Shown here: piece by piece, positions 1 through 5,546 of the stretch
Layout: every line of letters starts with the position of its first letter
Position numbering within the stretch: position 1 is the stretch's first letter
Assembly: GCA_964626385.1 (NCBI GenBank)
Contig: CAZVEO010000052.1
Coordinates: forward strand, 1 to 17,172
Length of the DNA stretch: 17,172 bases
Direction of reading: 5' to 3'
Source: Scybalousia_A sp964626385
Lineage (GTDB): Bacteria; Bacteroidota; Bacteroidia; Bacteroidales; P3
Notes under the pieces: model-generated
Database searches by the model: none
What the model was told of the DNA's origin: nothing
Seen by the model: the letters and a program-made list of their open reading frames with translations, nothing else
Program-made: the position numbers and the translations under genes

Positions 1-103
1 CAAACGCGTGCACACTTTTTATTTGTAACTCATTGATAATCAGTAAACCGATTTTTTATTTTTTCTTTTTGTTATTTTTTTTCGTTTTTTTTTTGTTTTT
101 TCG

Positions 104-280
104 ATAGGTTAGCATGGGTTACATACACAGCCTGTTTTATAGGGTAGAGCCACTACTTTTTATAGGTTAGCAAGGGTTTTTATGAGTTAGCATAGGTTAG
201 TATGGGATGTGATAGGGCAAAGCCGTTACATTTTTTTAACGGCTCTGCCCTATAAAACAGGTTGTACCTGTGCTAACCTT
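104..280. repeat. Cluster of GGTTAGCATGGG direct repeats and an interleaved inverted repeat
   Basis: Direct copies lie at 104-120 (ATAGGTTAGCATGGGTT), 162-178 (one base different) and 192-206 (ATAGGTTAGTATGGG). A partial copy is at 185-196 and an inverted one at 271-280 (TGCTAACCTT). A 21-bp arm at 131-151 is the reverse complement of 241-261 with one mismatch. The right arm also pairs with 212-228 in a tighter hairpin (212-228/237-253, 17 positions, one mismatch, 8-nt T-rich loop). Related words occur at 4386-4403 and 16907-16921, so this looks like a dispersed intergenic repeat family. Function is unknown. Confidence 0.75.
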
Positions 281-311
281 AAATGACTTTAGTCAATTTT
301 GAGTGTTTTTT

Positions 312-343
312 TTTGAATGTTATTTAAAAATATATTAACTTTG
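312..343 (+). promoter_or_regulatory. Bacteroidetes-type promoter of ruvX
   Basis: TTTG at 312-315 is followed after 20 nt by TAACTTTG at 336-343. This matches the -33 (TTTG) and -7 (TAnnTTTG) elements used by the Bacteroidetes primary sigma factor. The ruvX start codon is 28 nt further on, and no other start lies between. Confidence 0.75.
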
Positions 344-371
344 CAATTAGAAAAGTAAAGATGTTGTTATA

Positions 372-851
372 ATGGGACGAATTTTAGCAATAGATTATGG
401 AGAAAAGAGAATAGGTTTGGCAATAAGTGATTATATGCAAGTTATTGCTACAAAATTAACTGCAGTCTCTCCAATGGATATTTTCAATTATTTGACAGAT
501 TATTTTTCAAAAGAGGAAGTAGATATGATTGTGGTAGGCAACCCAAAGCAGTTGGACAACACGCCATCTCAGTCTTCAAAAGCTGTTATGCTTTTTGTGG
601 ACAATTTATCTAAGGCTTTCCCTGAGATGGATATTTATATGATAGATGAGAGGTATACAAGCAAAATAGCCTCTCAAACCATAGCAAAATCGAGACTTAA
701 AAAAAGAAAAAAACAAGATAAAAGTTTGATAGATGAGGTTAGTGCGGTACTTATCTTACAAGATTTTATGGAAATGTATAAGGGAAGAGGACGCAATAAT
801 ATATCTCATATAGAACAACACAATCAGACAGAAAATAAGAGCGAGGATTAA
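372..851 (+). CDS. ruvX: RuvX/YqgF-family RNase H-fold nuclease (putative Holliday junction resolvase / pre-16S rRNA processing)
   Basis: The product is a 159-residue RNase H-fold protein of the YqgF/RuvX family, known for roles in 16S rRNA 5'-end maturation and proposed Holliday junction resolution. Visible family marks are the N-terminal IDYGEKRIGLAISD strand with the first acidic residue D8, VVGNP at about 54-58, IDERYTS at about 91-97 with D92 and E93, and DKSLIDEVSAVLIL at about 116-129 with D121. The last 20 or so residues, polar and rich in N, Q and E, extend beyond the usual length of about 140 and are probably a disordered tail. It is the first gene of a plus-strand unit with def, starting right after a good promoter. 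There is no Shine-Dalgarno sequence, as is normal for the phylum. Confidence 0.93.
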   Translation: MGRILAIDYGEKRIGLAISDYMQVIATKLTAVSPMDIFNYLTDYFSKEEVDMIVVGNPKQLDNTPSQSSKAVMLFVDNLSKAFPEMDIYMIDERYTSKIASQTIAKSRLKKRKKQDKSLIDEVSAVLILQDFMEMYKGRGRNNISHIEQHNQTENKSED

Positions 852-870
852 AAAAATATATTACGTTACT

Positions 871-1419
871 ATGATATTACCTATAGTTGGTTATGGACAT
901 TCGGTTTTAAGAATAAAGACGAAAGATATAGACGAGACTTATCCTAATATTAAGCAACTTGTGGAGGATATGTTTGAGACAATGTATAAGGCAAATGGAG
1001 TGGGCTTGGCTGCTCCTCAGGTTAATTTATCTATTTCTGTTTTGGTTATAGATGCCGACCCTTTTAAAGATGACTATCCAGAGGGGGAGGGATTTAAACG
1101 AGCGATGATTAACCCTGAGGTTTTGGAAATAGGAGGAGAAGACGAAAAATTTGAGGAAGGTTGTCTTTCTTTGCCCGGTATTAATGAGGTTGTTATTCGT
1201 AAAAACAAAGTCAAGGTAAGGTATTTTGATACAGATTTTAATGAACATATAGAGGAATTAGAAGGCATAAGGGCAAGAGTTTTTCAGCATGAATTTGACC
1301 ATTTGAATGGTAAAGTTTTTACTGATAGGTTGTCCAATATGAGAAGAGCCTTTTTGAAGAAAAAATTGAATGATATAACAAATAATAAGGTACATCCTGC
1401 TTATAAAATGGTTAAGTAA
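871..1419 (+). CDS. def: Peptide deformylase
   Basis: This cytoplasmic metalloenzyme removes the formyl group from the N-terminal methionine of new proteins. All three family motifs are present: GVGLAAPQ (residues 43-50), EGCLSLPG (96-103, with metal ligand C98) and QHEFDH (139-144, with ligands H140 and H144 and catalytic E141). The length of 182 fits the bacterial type I enzymes. The gene starts 19 nt after ruvX and stops 2 nt before the next start, so it is almost certainly co-transcribed with both. The ATG start leads directly into the expected MILPIVGYG N-terminus. Confidence 0.97.
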   Translation: MILPIVGYGHSVLRIKTKDIDETYPNIKQLVEDMFETMYKANGVGLAAPQVNLSISVLVIDADPFKDDYPEGEGFKRAMINPEVLEIGGEDEKFEEGCLSLPGINEVVIRKNKVKVRYFDTDFNEHIEELEGIRARVFQHEFDHLNGKVFTDRLSNMRRAFLKKKLNDITNNKVHPAYKMVK

Positions 1420-1421
1420 TT

Positions 1422-1946
1422 ATGAAAAGATTAAGTAAATTATTTTGTCTAAGTCTTTGTTTGTTGTCATTGTTTGCTTGTCAGAGTGATAAACAACAAC
1501 CTATTGACCCTCAAAAAGAAAAACAAAATCAAATAGAAGCCTATTCCAAAAGTATGGTCTCTAATCCTTTGGCTTTGGATAAACAAAAGGCAGATACGCT
1601 TATAAACCTTTGTAATCAATATGTTGCCAATTATCCAGATGATACAATGAGTGCTTTCTACCTTTACAAGATGTCGGAGGTTTATGCTAATATGCAAAAT
1701 TGTAATAAGGCTATAGATTGTCTTAATCGTTTGATTCAAAGATTTCCTAATAGCAATTATGTAGGAGCAGCGAGATTTTTTAAGGGTGTATATTATAAGG
1801 AAGTTTGTGATAATGTGGAAAAGAGCATTGAGGCTTTTGAGGAATATATAGCAAAACATCCAAACTCTCCTCGGGTAGAAGACGCTAAGCGTATGATACA
1901 AATAGACACTATGCAAAACCCTGCCGATATAATTAAGCAGAATTAA
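1422..1946 (+). CDS. TPR-repeat lipoprotein
   Basis: The product is 174 residues. The N-terminus is a lipoprotein signal peptide: two basic residues, a hydrophobic stretch, then a lipobox SLFAC with the lipidated cysteine at C20. From about residue 65 there are two to three helix pairs of tetratricopeptide type (YLYKMSEVYANM, KAIDCLNRLIQRFPNS, KSIEAFEEYIAKHPNS). The PxS/PNS ends of each pair resemble BamD- or YbgF-like outer-membrane TPR proteins. It is probably anchored in the periplasmic leaflet and binds protein partners, but the partner is not evident. It begins 2 nt after def, suggesting translational coupling. A TPR protein after def is, as I recall, a common Bacteroidales arrangement. 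No enzymatic function is implied. Confidence 0.85.
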   Translation: MKRLSKLFCLSLCLLSLFACQSDKQQPIDPQKEKQNQIEAYSKSMVSNPLALDKQKADTLINLCNQYVANYPDDTMSAFYLYKMSEVYANMQNCNKAIDCLNRLIQRFPNSNYVGAARFFKGVYYKEVCDNVEKSIEAFEEYIAKHPNSPRVEDAKRMIQIDTMQNPADIIKQN

Positions 1947-1987
1947 GCAAGAATATATAGATAAGTTTAATAAAAAAATAAGTTGTT

Positions 1988-2866
1988 ATGAAAAAAGTAT
2001 TTACACTTGTATTAATTGTAGCCAATATTTGCTTGTTGTTTTCTTGTACGAGTAAGAAAGAACAAGAATTGAGAGAGCAACATTTAAAAGATTCTTTTGG
2101 CTCATTGGTTACTGCTCAAAAAAATGAAATAGAAACTATGCTTTCGCAAATGAAAGATATAGACAACAGCCTTAATGACCTTGCATCGCAGTATACAGAG
2201 TTGCAAAGTATAACCAACAATATGGAAGGCAACAATGAAACATTGGCAAAAAGCATAGTAGAGAAAATCAATGCTATGGCTGATATGATAGCCACAGATA
2301 AAGAAAAAATAAAGGCTCTGCAGTATAGTCTTAATAGACAAAAAAACTCTTTTGCAGAAAACAAACGTTTGCAAGAGCAACTTGTATTGCTTAATGGCAG
2401 GTTGAGTGATAGAGAAAGCGAAATACTTAACCTTACAAAACAATTGCAAGAGAAAAATGCAAACATATCCGACCTTAATTCTCAGGTGGCAAATTTGCAA
2501 CAAGAAGCAAAAAAGAACAAATCTGAATTGAGTAAATTGGAGGATGAAAGGTATTCGGCATACTTTATAGTAGGTACAAAAAAAGAGTTAAAGAAAGCTG
2601 GAGTTATAGATGCTGAGGGTGGTTTTATAGGTATAGGCAAAACTCTTACTCTTGCTGCTAATAGCAACGTAGATAATATGCAAAAAATAGATATGAGAAA
2701 TGTAGATGAAATACCTTTAACCGGTGGTAAGGTAAAATTGATAACTCCTCATCCTACTGCCTCATATACCTTGCAGGGAGGAGTCAACAAGGCTACTTCT
2801 ATAAAAATAGAGTCTACAAGTGAGTTTTGGAAAAACTCAAGGCTCTTGGTCATTATGGTTAAGTAA
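1988..2866 (+). CDS. Coiled-coil lipoprotein with conserved C-terminal domain (paralogue of 12356-13222)
   Basis: The product is 292 residues. A lipoprotein signal peptide ends in LLFSC, giving C20 as the lipidated residue, followed by charged residues. Residues of about 40-190 are heptad-rich and read as a long coiled coil. The last 105 or so residues form a distinct domain opening with YFIVGTKKELKKAGVI, then GGFIGIGK, a LITPHPTASY segment and an FWKNSRLLVIMVK end. The same domain closes the protein at 12356-13222. Architecture and C-terminus resemble the Bacteroides family that databases label Cbp1-like collagen-binding adhesin, but that is recalled, not tested. It lies 41 nt after the TPR lipoprotein with no promoter seen between, so it is likely the last gene of the ruvX unit. 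Confidence 0.8.
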   Translation: MKKVFTLVLIVANICLLFSCTSKKEQELREQHLKDSFGSLVTAQKNEIETMLSQMKDIDNSLNDLASQYTELQSITNNMEGNNETLAKSIVEKINAMADMIATDKEKIKALQYSLNRQKNSFAENKRLQEQLVLLNGRLSDRESEILNLTKQLQEKNANISDLNSQVANLQQEAKKNKSELSKLEDERYSAYFIVGTKKELKKAGVIDAEGGFIGIGKTLTLAANSNVDNMQKIDMRNVDEIPLTGGKVKLITPHPTASYTLQGGVNKATSIKIESTSEFWKNSRLLVIMVK

Positions 2867-2907
2867 GATACTCAATTTATTAGGTGAAAAATACCAACTT
2901 TTGAGTA

Positions 2908-3020
2908 TTGTGCAGAATGTAAAGTGGTTGTAATTTTGCAAATGTGAATTAAACATAATGTCATATATTTTTAAGGTTAATACTTCAAAGGGGCATCGGT
3001 TATAGAATCGGTGCTCTTTT
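2908..3020 (+). ncRNA. Candidate small RNA (promoter-terminator unit of about 75 nt)
   Basis: TTG (2908-2910), a 20-nt spacer and TAATTTTG (2931-2938) form a plausible Bacteroidetes promoter. A strong hairpin terminator ends at about 3020. Transcription would start near 2945 and give an RNA of roughly 75 nt. The only open frame inside is a 14-codon one starting near 2959, which may be chance. The promoter lies downstream of the lipoprotein stop and upstream of the terminator, so it cannot serve rpsF unless there is read-through. Confidence 0.4.
2991..3020 (+). terminator. Intrinsic terminator after the ruvX-def-lipoprotein unit
   Basis: GGGCATCGGTT (2991-3001) pairs with AATCGGTGCTC (3006-3016) through 11 positions, including G-U pairs, across an ATAG tetraloop, followed by TTTT. 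It sits 125 nt after the preceding stop codon. Confidence 0.7.
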
Positions 3021-3086
3021 CGTTTGATTATGCTATGGTTTTGCTTATACAAAAACACTAATTTCAAAACAAAAATGTTAATTTAT

Positions 3087-3117
3087 TTTGTCATATAAAA
3101 AAATATATATACTTTTG
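3087..3117 (+). promoter_or_regulatory. Promoter of the rpsF-rpsR-rplI operon
   Basis: TTTG (3087-3090), a 19-nt spacer and TACTTTTG (3110-3117) match the Bacteroidetes -33/-7 pattern. The leader to the rpsF ATG is only about 42 nt and A/T-rich. I see no GC-rich hairpin of the S6:S18-binding leader type known from other phyla. Confidence 0.75.
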
Positions 3118-3165
3118 CAAATTCAAAATAAGAGATTAAATGTCTAATAAAAAAGTTAGTTAAAG

Positions 3166-3573
3166 ATGAAGAAACAGTATGAAACCGTTTTCATTATGAC
3201 TCCCGTTTTATCTGACGACCAGATAAAGGAAACGGTGGGAAAGTATCTAAACCTTTTGAAAGAAGGCGGTGCTGAAATCGTGGATGAAAACAAATGGGGT
3301 ATGAGAAAGTTGGCTTACCCTATACAAAAGAAGACCTCTGGTTACTATTACCTTATAGAATTTAAGGCTGAGGGTTCTTTGATAGCAAAACTTGAAACTG
3401 CTTACAAGAGAGATGAACGTTTGTTGCGTTTTCTTACGGTATCTTTGGACAAATATGCAGTAGCATACAATGAAAAAAGAAGAAACGGTGGTTTGAAATC
3501 ACAACAAAAAGCCGCAGAAAACAAAGAAAAAAGAGAAGAAGTTGTTAAACAAGAAGTAAAAATAGAGGAGTAA
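3166..3573 (+). CDS. rpsF: 30S ribosomal protein bS6
   Basis: bS6 is a small-subunit protein that binds the central domain of 16S rRNA as a heterodimer with bS18. The protein opens with KKQYETVFIMTPVLSDDQ and has the family's W-G-RKLAYPI core (about residues 44-52), then YYLIEFKAE and the ERLLRFLTVSLDKYA segment. The last 35 or so residues are a charged K/E/Q-rich tail, giving 135 residues in all. It is the first gene of the operon, 2 nt before rpsR. The start is fixed by the immediate match to the family N-terminus. Confidence 0.97.
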   Translation: MKKQYETVFIMTPVLSDDQIKETVGKYLNLLKEGGAEIVDENKWGMRKLAYPIQKKTSGYYYLIEFKAEGSLIAKLETAYKRDERLLRFLTVSLDKYAVAYNEKRRNGGLKSQQKAAENKEKREEVVKQEVKIEE

Positions 3574-3575
3574 TT

Positions 3576-3842
3576 ATGGCAAACGATAGCGAAATAAAAT
3601 TTTTAACCCCTATTAAACTTGAAACACAAAGAAAAAAATATTGTCGTTTCAAAAAAAGTGGTATCAAGTACATAGATTATAAGGATGCAGATTTTCTTTT
3701 GAAATTTGTAAACGAGCAAGGCAAGATACTTCCTGCAAGAATTACAGGAACATCTCGCAAGTATCAGAGAAAGGTGGCTCAAGCCGTTAAACGTGCAAGA
3801 CATCTTGCTCTTATGCCATATGTAGCAGACTTATTAAAATAA
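3576..3842 (+). CDS. rpsR: 30S ribosomal protein bS18
   Basis: bS18 is the 88-residue partner of bS6 on the small-subunit platform. Family marks are KKYCRFKKSGIKYIDYKD, the DADFLLKFVNEQGKILPARITGTS segment, and the basic RKYQRKVAQAVKRARHLALMPY end. In Bacteroidetes ribosomes, bS18, bS6 and bS21 have been shown to hold the anti-Shine-Dalgarno tail in a sequestered state. The gene follows rpsF by 2 nt, and the rpsF end supplies a GAGGAG run at 3565-3570 that also encodes its last two Glu residues. Confidence 0.97.
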   Translation: MANDSEIKFLTPIKLETQRKKYCRFKKSGIKYIDYKDADFLLKFVNEQGKILPARITGTSRKYQRKVAQAVKRARHLALMPYVADLLK

Positions 3843-3847
3843 TAAAA

Positions 3848-3854
3848 AAGGAGG
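3848..3854 (+). promoter_or_regulatory. Perfect Shine-Dalgarno sequence of rplI
   Basis: AAGGAGG lies 8 nt upstream of the rplI ATG. The other starts I checked (def, the TPR lipoprotein, atpD, atpC, pfk, purE, CoA-transferase) have no comparable site, so this stands out in a Shine-Dalgarno-poor genome. Confidence 0.8.
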
Positions 3855-3862
3855 ATAATTAT

Positions 3863-4315
3863 ATGGAAATCATATTGAAACAAGACGTTAACCATGTTGG
3901 TTACAAAGACGAAATAGTTACCGTTAAAGACGGATATGCAAATAATTACCTTCTACCTCGCGGTTTTGCTATAATAGCGACTCCTTCTGCAAAGAAAGTT
4001 TTGGCAGAAAATATTCGTCAAAAAGCAAGAAAAGAGGAAAAAATAAGAGAAGAGTCTATGGCTTTTGCAGAGAAAATATCTGCTATCAACAATATAAAAA
4101 TAATTACTAAGGCTGGTGAAAACGGCAAAATATATGGTTCTGTTAATAGCATACAATTGGCTGATGCTATCAAAGAGCAACAAAATATAGACGTTGATAG
4201 AAAGAAGATATTTATCAAGGGAGATGCTATAAAGGAACTTGGCAAATACAGTGCTGTGGTTAATGTTTATAAAGACATTAAAGCGGAATTTGAATTTGAA
4301 GTTGTATCAGAGTAA
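3863..4315 (+). CDS. rplI: 50S ribosomal protein bL9
   Basis: bL9 is a large-subunit protein near the L1 stalk that affects frame maintenance. The protein has 150 residues, the usual length. It starts with MEIILKQDVNHVGYKDEIVTVKDGYANNYLLPRGFA, shown here by its key points: the VG-KGD-like turn, the V-DGYA-NYL-P-G-A signature at about residues 20-35, and a long connecting helix at 42-72. A C-terminal domain contains GKIYGSVNS. It is the third gene of the ribosomal operon, 20 nt after rpsR, and is followed by a strong terminator. Confidence 0.97.
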   Translation: MEIILKQDVNHVGYKDEIVTVKDGYANNYLLPRGFAIIATPSAKKVLAENIRQKARKEEKIREESMAFAEKISAINNIKIITKAGENGKIYGSVNSIQLADAIKEQQNIDVDRKKIFIKGDAIKELGKYSAVVNVYKDIKAEFEFEVVSE

Positions 4316-4338
4316 GTATTTTCTTTAATACTATAAGT

Positions 4339-4374
4339 AAAAAGGAGAATAACTTTAATGTTATTCTCCTTTTT
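4339..4374. terminator. Bidirectional terminator between rplI and the 4426-5097 gene
   Basis: AAAAAGGAGAATAAC (4339-4353) is a perfect reverse complement of the right arm starting at 4360, with a 6-nt loop. The A run on the left and T run on the right let it end both the rplI operon (+) and the converging minus-strand gene. Confidence 0.9.
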
Positions 4375-4385
4375 TGCTTATTTTT

Positions 4386-4403
4386 ATAATAACCTATGTT
4401 AAT
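4386..4403 (-). repeat. Inverted, isolated copy of the GTTAGCATAGGTTAGTAT repeat
   Basis: Read on the minus strand, this 18-mer matches 186-203 at 15 of 18 positions. It sits in the short convergent gap just past a terminator, which suggests the repeat family is dispersed in intergenic DNA. Confidence 0.45.
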
Positions 4404-4425
4404 CTAGTATAACTTGTAAAACATT

Positions 4426-5097
4426 TTATAAATCCTCACCCTTAGATTTGTTGTAACCATTTTCGTAGTATATTGTAATACCGTATTTACCGAAGTCATC
4501 GCTTATTGTAAACCATACAACTTTATTCATTGCGATTTCCTCAAGGTCTATTTTTTTTCCTGTTTTTGTATCTATATATTTGTTACCTTCCTGTTTGATT
4601 TCACCGTTTGCAACTTTTAGTCCTAAATCTACTAAATATTCTTTGCTTATTTGGACAACATATCCTTCATAACTTTTATGGTTTGCTGTCATTTCATACA
4701 AAATATCCTCATCTTCAGCTATAGTGAAATCTCCGTAATAAATATATTTTGGATTGTTTTTAAATTGTTCGCATAAATTATTAAATCTTTTTTTTATTTG
4801 TGATTCATCTATTGTATAATTAGCATCATTTACAACTATTCTGTATACTTTATTTTTATTAGTTACTACAGATATTTTTACATCGCGTCCGTTAAACTCA
4901 CCTTTTAATACATCTGCTTTTGCGTCATAGGTAAAACCTTTGTTTTTTAGTTTTTGAATCATTGCTTGTTTTGTCCCATCTACAGGAATGCCAAGAAATG
5001 TTGTAACACCTTTTTCTTGCTTTGTGCTTGTTTGTGCTGTAGCACAAATTGTTGTAAATAATACAAATACAACAAAAATAATTCTAATTACTCTCAT
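4426..5097 (-). CDS. Exported protein of unknown function
   Basis: I do not recognise a named family. The product is 223 residues with a classical signal peptide: MRVIRII, a hydrophobic core of FVVFVLFTTI type, and a likely cleavage site in the CATAQ segment near residue 21. It is therefore probably periplasmic or outer-surface. The mature part starts with an FLGIPVDGTKQAMIQKLKNKGF segment (key residues GIPVDG and KGF) that recurs in Bacteroides proteins of unknown function. After that come alternating beta and helical stretches with many Tyr, Lys and Asp residues. No lipobox, transmembrane segment after the signal, or catalytic motif is visible. The ATG at 5097 is preceded on its strand by the 6S-like RNA region, with no separate promoter that I could find, so it may depend on read-through from that RNA's promoter at 5399-5429. 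Confidence 0.8.
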   Translation of the reverse strand: MRVIRIIFVVFVLFTTICATAQTSTKQEKGVTTFLGIPVDGTKQAMIQKLKNKGFTYDAKADVLKGEFNGRDVKISVVTNKNKVYRIVVNDANYTIDESQIKKRFNNLCEQFKNNPKYIYYGDFTIAEDEDILYEMTANHKSYEGYVVQISKEYLVDLGLKVANGEIKQEGNKYIDTKTGKKIDLEEIAMNKVVWFTISDDFGKYGITIYYENGYNKSKGEDL

Positions 5098-5162
5098 AAT
5101 TATTTTTTTCCTTTGTGGTTTCTCAAAGAAATGTTATCCTTTAATAACATATGTTTGATTAC

Positions 5163-5392
5163 GAAAAAGAAAGCGTGAAACCACCTATATTTTATATCTC
5201 TGTATAGAGGTTCCTGAGAAAATAACCTTTGAATGAAGATATAACTATAGCAAGATTCCACGCCATAAGGCGTTAATTGGAACTTGTCTCATGTTAAACT
5301 TGCATTCAATATAATGTTTCTCAGGCATTTCTATACACAAGTATAAACATATAACGCTTCCGTTACTTTTTCTTATCTTTTTGTTTGATAAG
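5163..5392 (-). ncRNA. ssrS: 6S-like regulatory RNA (Bacteroidales-1 type candidate)
   Basis: Read on the minus strand, nested complementary arms fold into one long rod. They are 5354-5361 with 5169-5176 (8 bp, one G-U), 5330-5336 with 5202-5208 (7 bp), 5317-5325 with 5213-5221 (9 bp), 5303-5309 with 5229-5235 (7 bp), 5279-5286 with 5251-5259 (one bulge) and 5269-5273 with 5260-5264 (apical hairpin). About 15 unpaired bases on each side between the fourth and fifth helices make a central bubble. The core is 193 nt, close to the size of 6S RNA, which mimics an open promoter and binds RNA polymerase. A matched promoter precedes it and a U-rich stretch follows the closing stem. 6S-type assignment is inference from shape, length and promoter; the fold itself is seen directly. 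Confidence 0.6.
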
Positions 5393-5398
5393 ATATTG

Positions 5399-5429
5399 CA
5401 AAGGTAATATATTTTAGGAGAATAGCAAA
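5399..5429 (-). promoter_or_regulatory. Promoter of the 6S-like RNA (minus strand)
   Basis: On the minus strand TTTG (5429-5426), a 19-nt spacer and TACCTTTG (5406-5399) give a full match to the Bacteroidetes consensus, one of the best in the window. Transcription would start near 5392, about 300 nt before the next start codon on that strand. Confidence 0.8.
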
Positions 5430-5487
5430 ATCTTATACTATAAAATACTTTTTTGTATATTTATTTTATAATTCTATGATTTTTATT

Positions 5488-5495
5488 TATCTTTG
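5488..5495 (+). promoter_or_regulatory. -7 promoter box of the CoA-transferase gene
   Basis: TATCTTTG fits TAnnTTTG and lies 51 nt before the ATG. No TTTG occurs at the usual spacing upstream, so the -33 element is weak. It is divergent from the 6S-like RNA promoter, about 60 bp away. Confidence 0.55.
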
Positions 5496-5546
5496 CCACG
5501 ACTAAGTTTTGGAGAATGATAAAATAAAGATAAATTTAATGGTATT

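Larger units (their letters stand above)
1..371. other. Gene-free, repeat-rich region upstream of ruvX
   Basis: I see no credible coding region here. Positions 58-100 are an almost pure T tract. From 104 to 280 the sequence is built from short repeats: ATAGGTTAGCATGGGTT-like units and a CCTGTTTTATAGGG-like unit in both orientations. The ruvX promoter occupies 312-343. Nothing recognisable is seen in 1-57. Confidence 0.7.
2867..3165. other. Intergenic region between the ruvX unit and rpsF
   Basis: No gene of convincing length is seen. The region holds an 8-bp inverted repeat (2868-2875/2901-2908), a TAATTTTG promoter box (2931-2938), a hairpin terminator (2991-3020) and the rpsF promoter (3087-3117). 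Confidence 0.7.
5098..5546. other. Divergent intergenic region holding a structured RNA and two promoters
   Basis: The region contains the minus-strand 6S-like RNA (about 5163-5392) and its promoter (5399-5429), and the plus-strand promoter box of the CoA-transferase (5488-5495). An inverted repeat at 5115-5122/5177-5184 and a small hairpin at about 5133-5154 lie near the minus-strand gene. No coding sequence is seen. Confidence 0.7.

Noticed and set aside
1..103. T-rich tract as an origin or attachment site
   Set aside because: No DnaA-box cluster, iterons, tRNA end or duplicated att core could be seen; treated as low-complexity DNA.
104..280. CRISPR array
   Set aside because: Repeats are short, unevenly spaced and in both orientations, without constant-length spacers.
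1467..1916. Long minus-strand frame of 149 codons opposite the TPR lipoprotein
   Set aside because: It is a shadow of a confident gene, rich in Ile/Tyr/Leu/Phe as expected from the antisense of A/T-rich coding DNA.
2837..3067. Minus-strand reading frame of 76 codons over the intergenic region
   Set aside because: It runs through the terminator hairpin and promoter boxes and has low-complexity composition; no family features.
3118..3165. S6:S18-binding autoregulatory leader before rpsF
   Set aside because: The 48-nt leader is A/T-rich and has no GC-rich stem or CCG element of the known motif.
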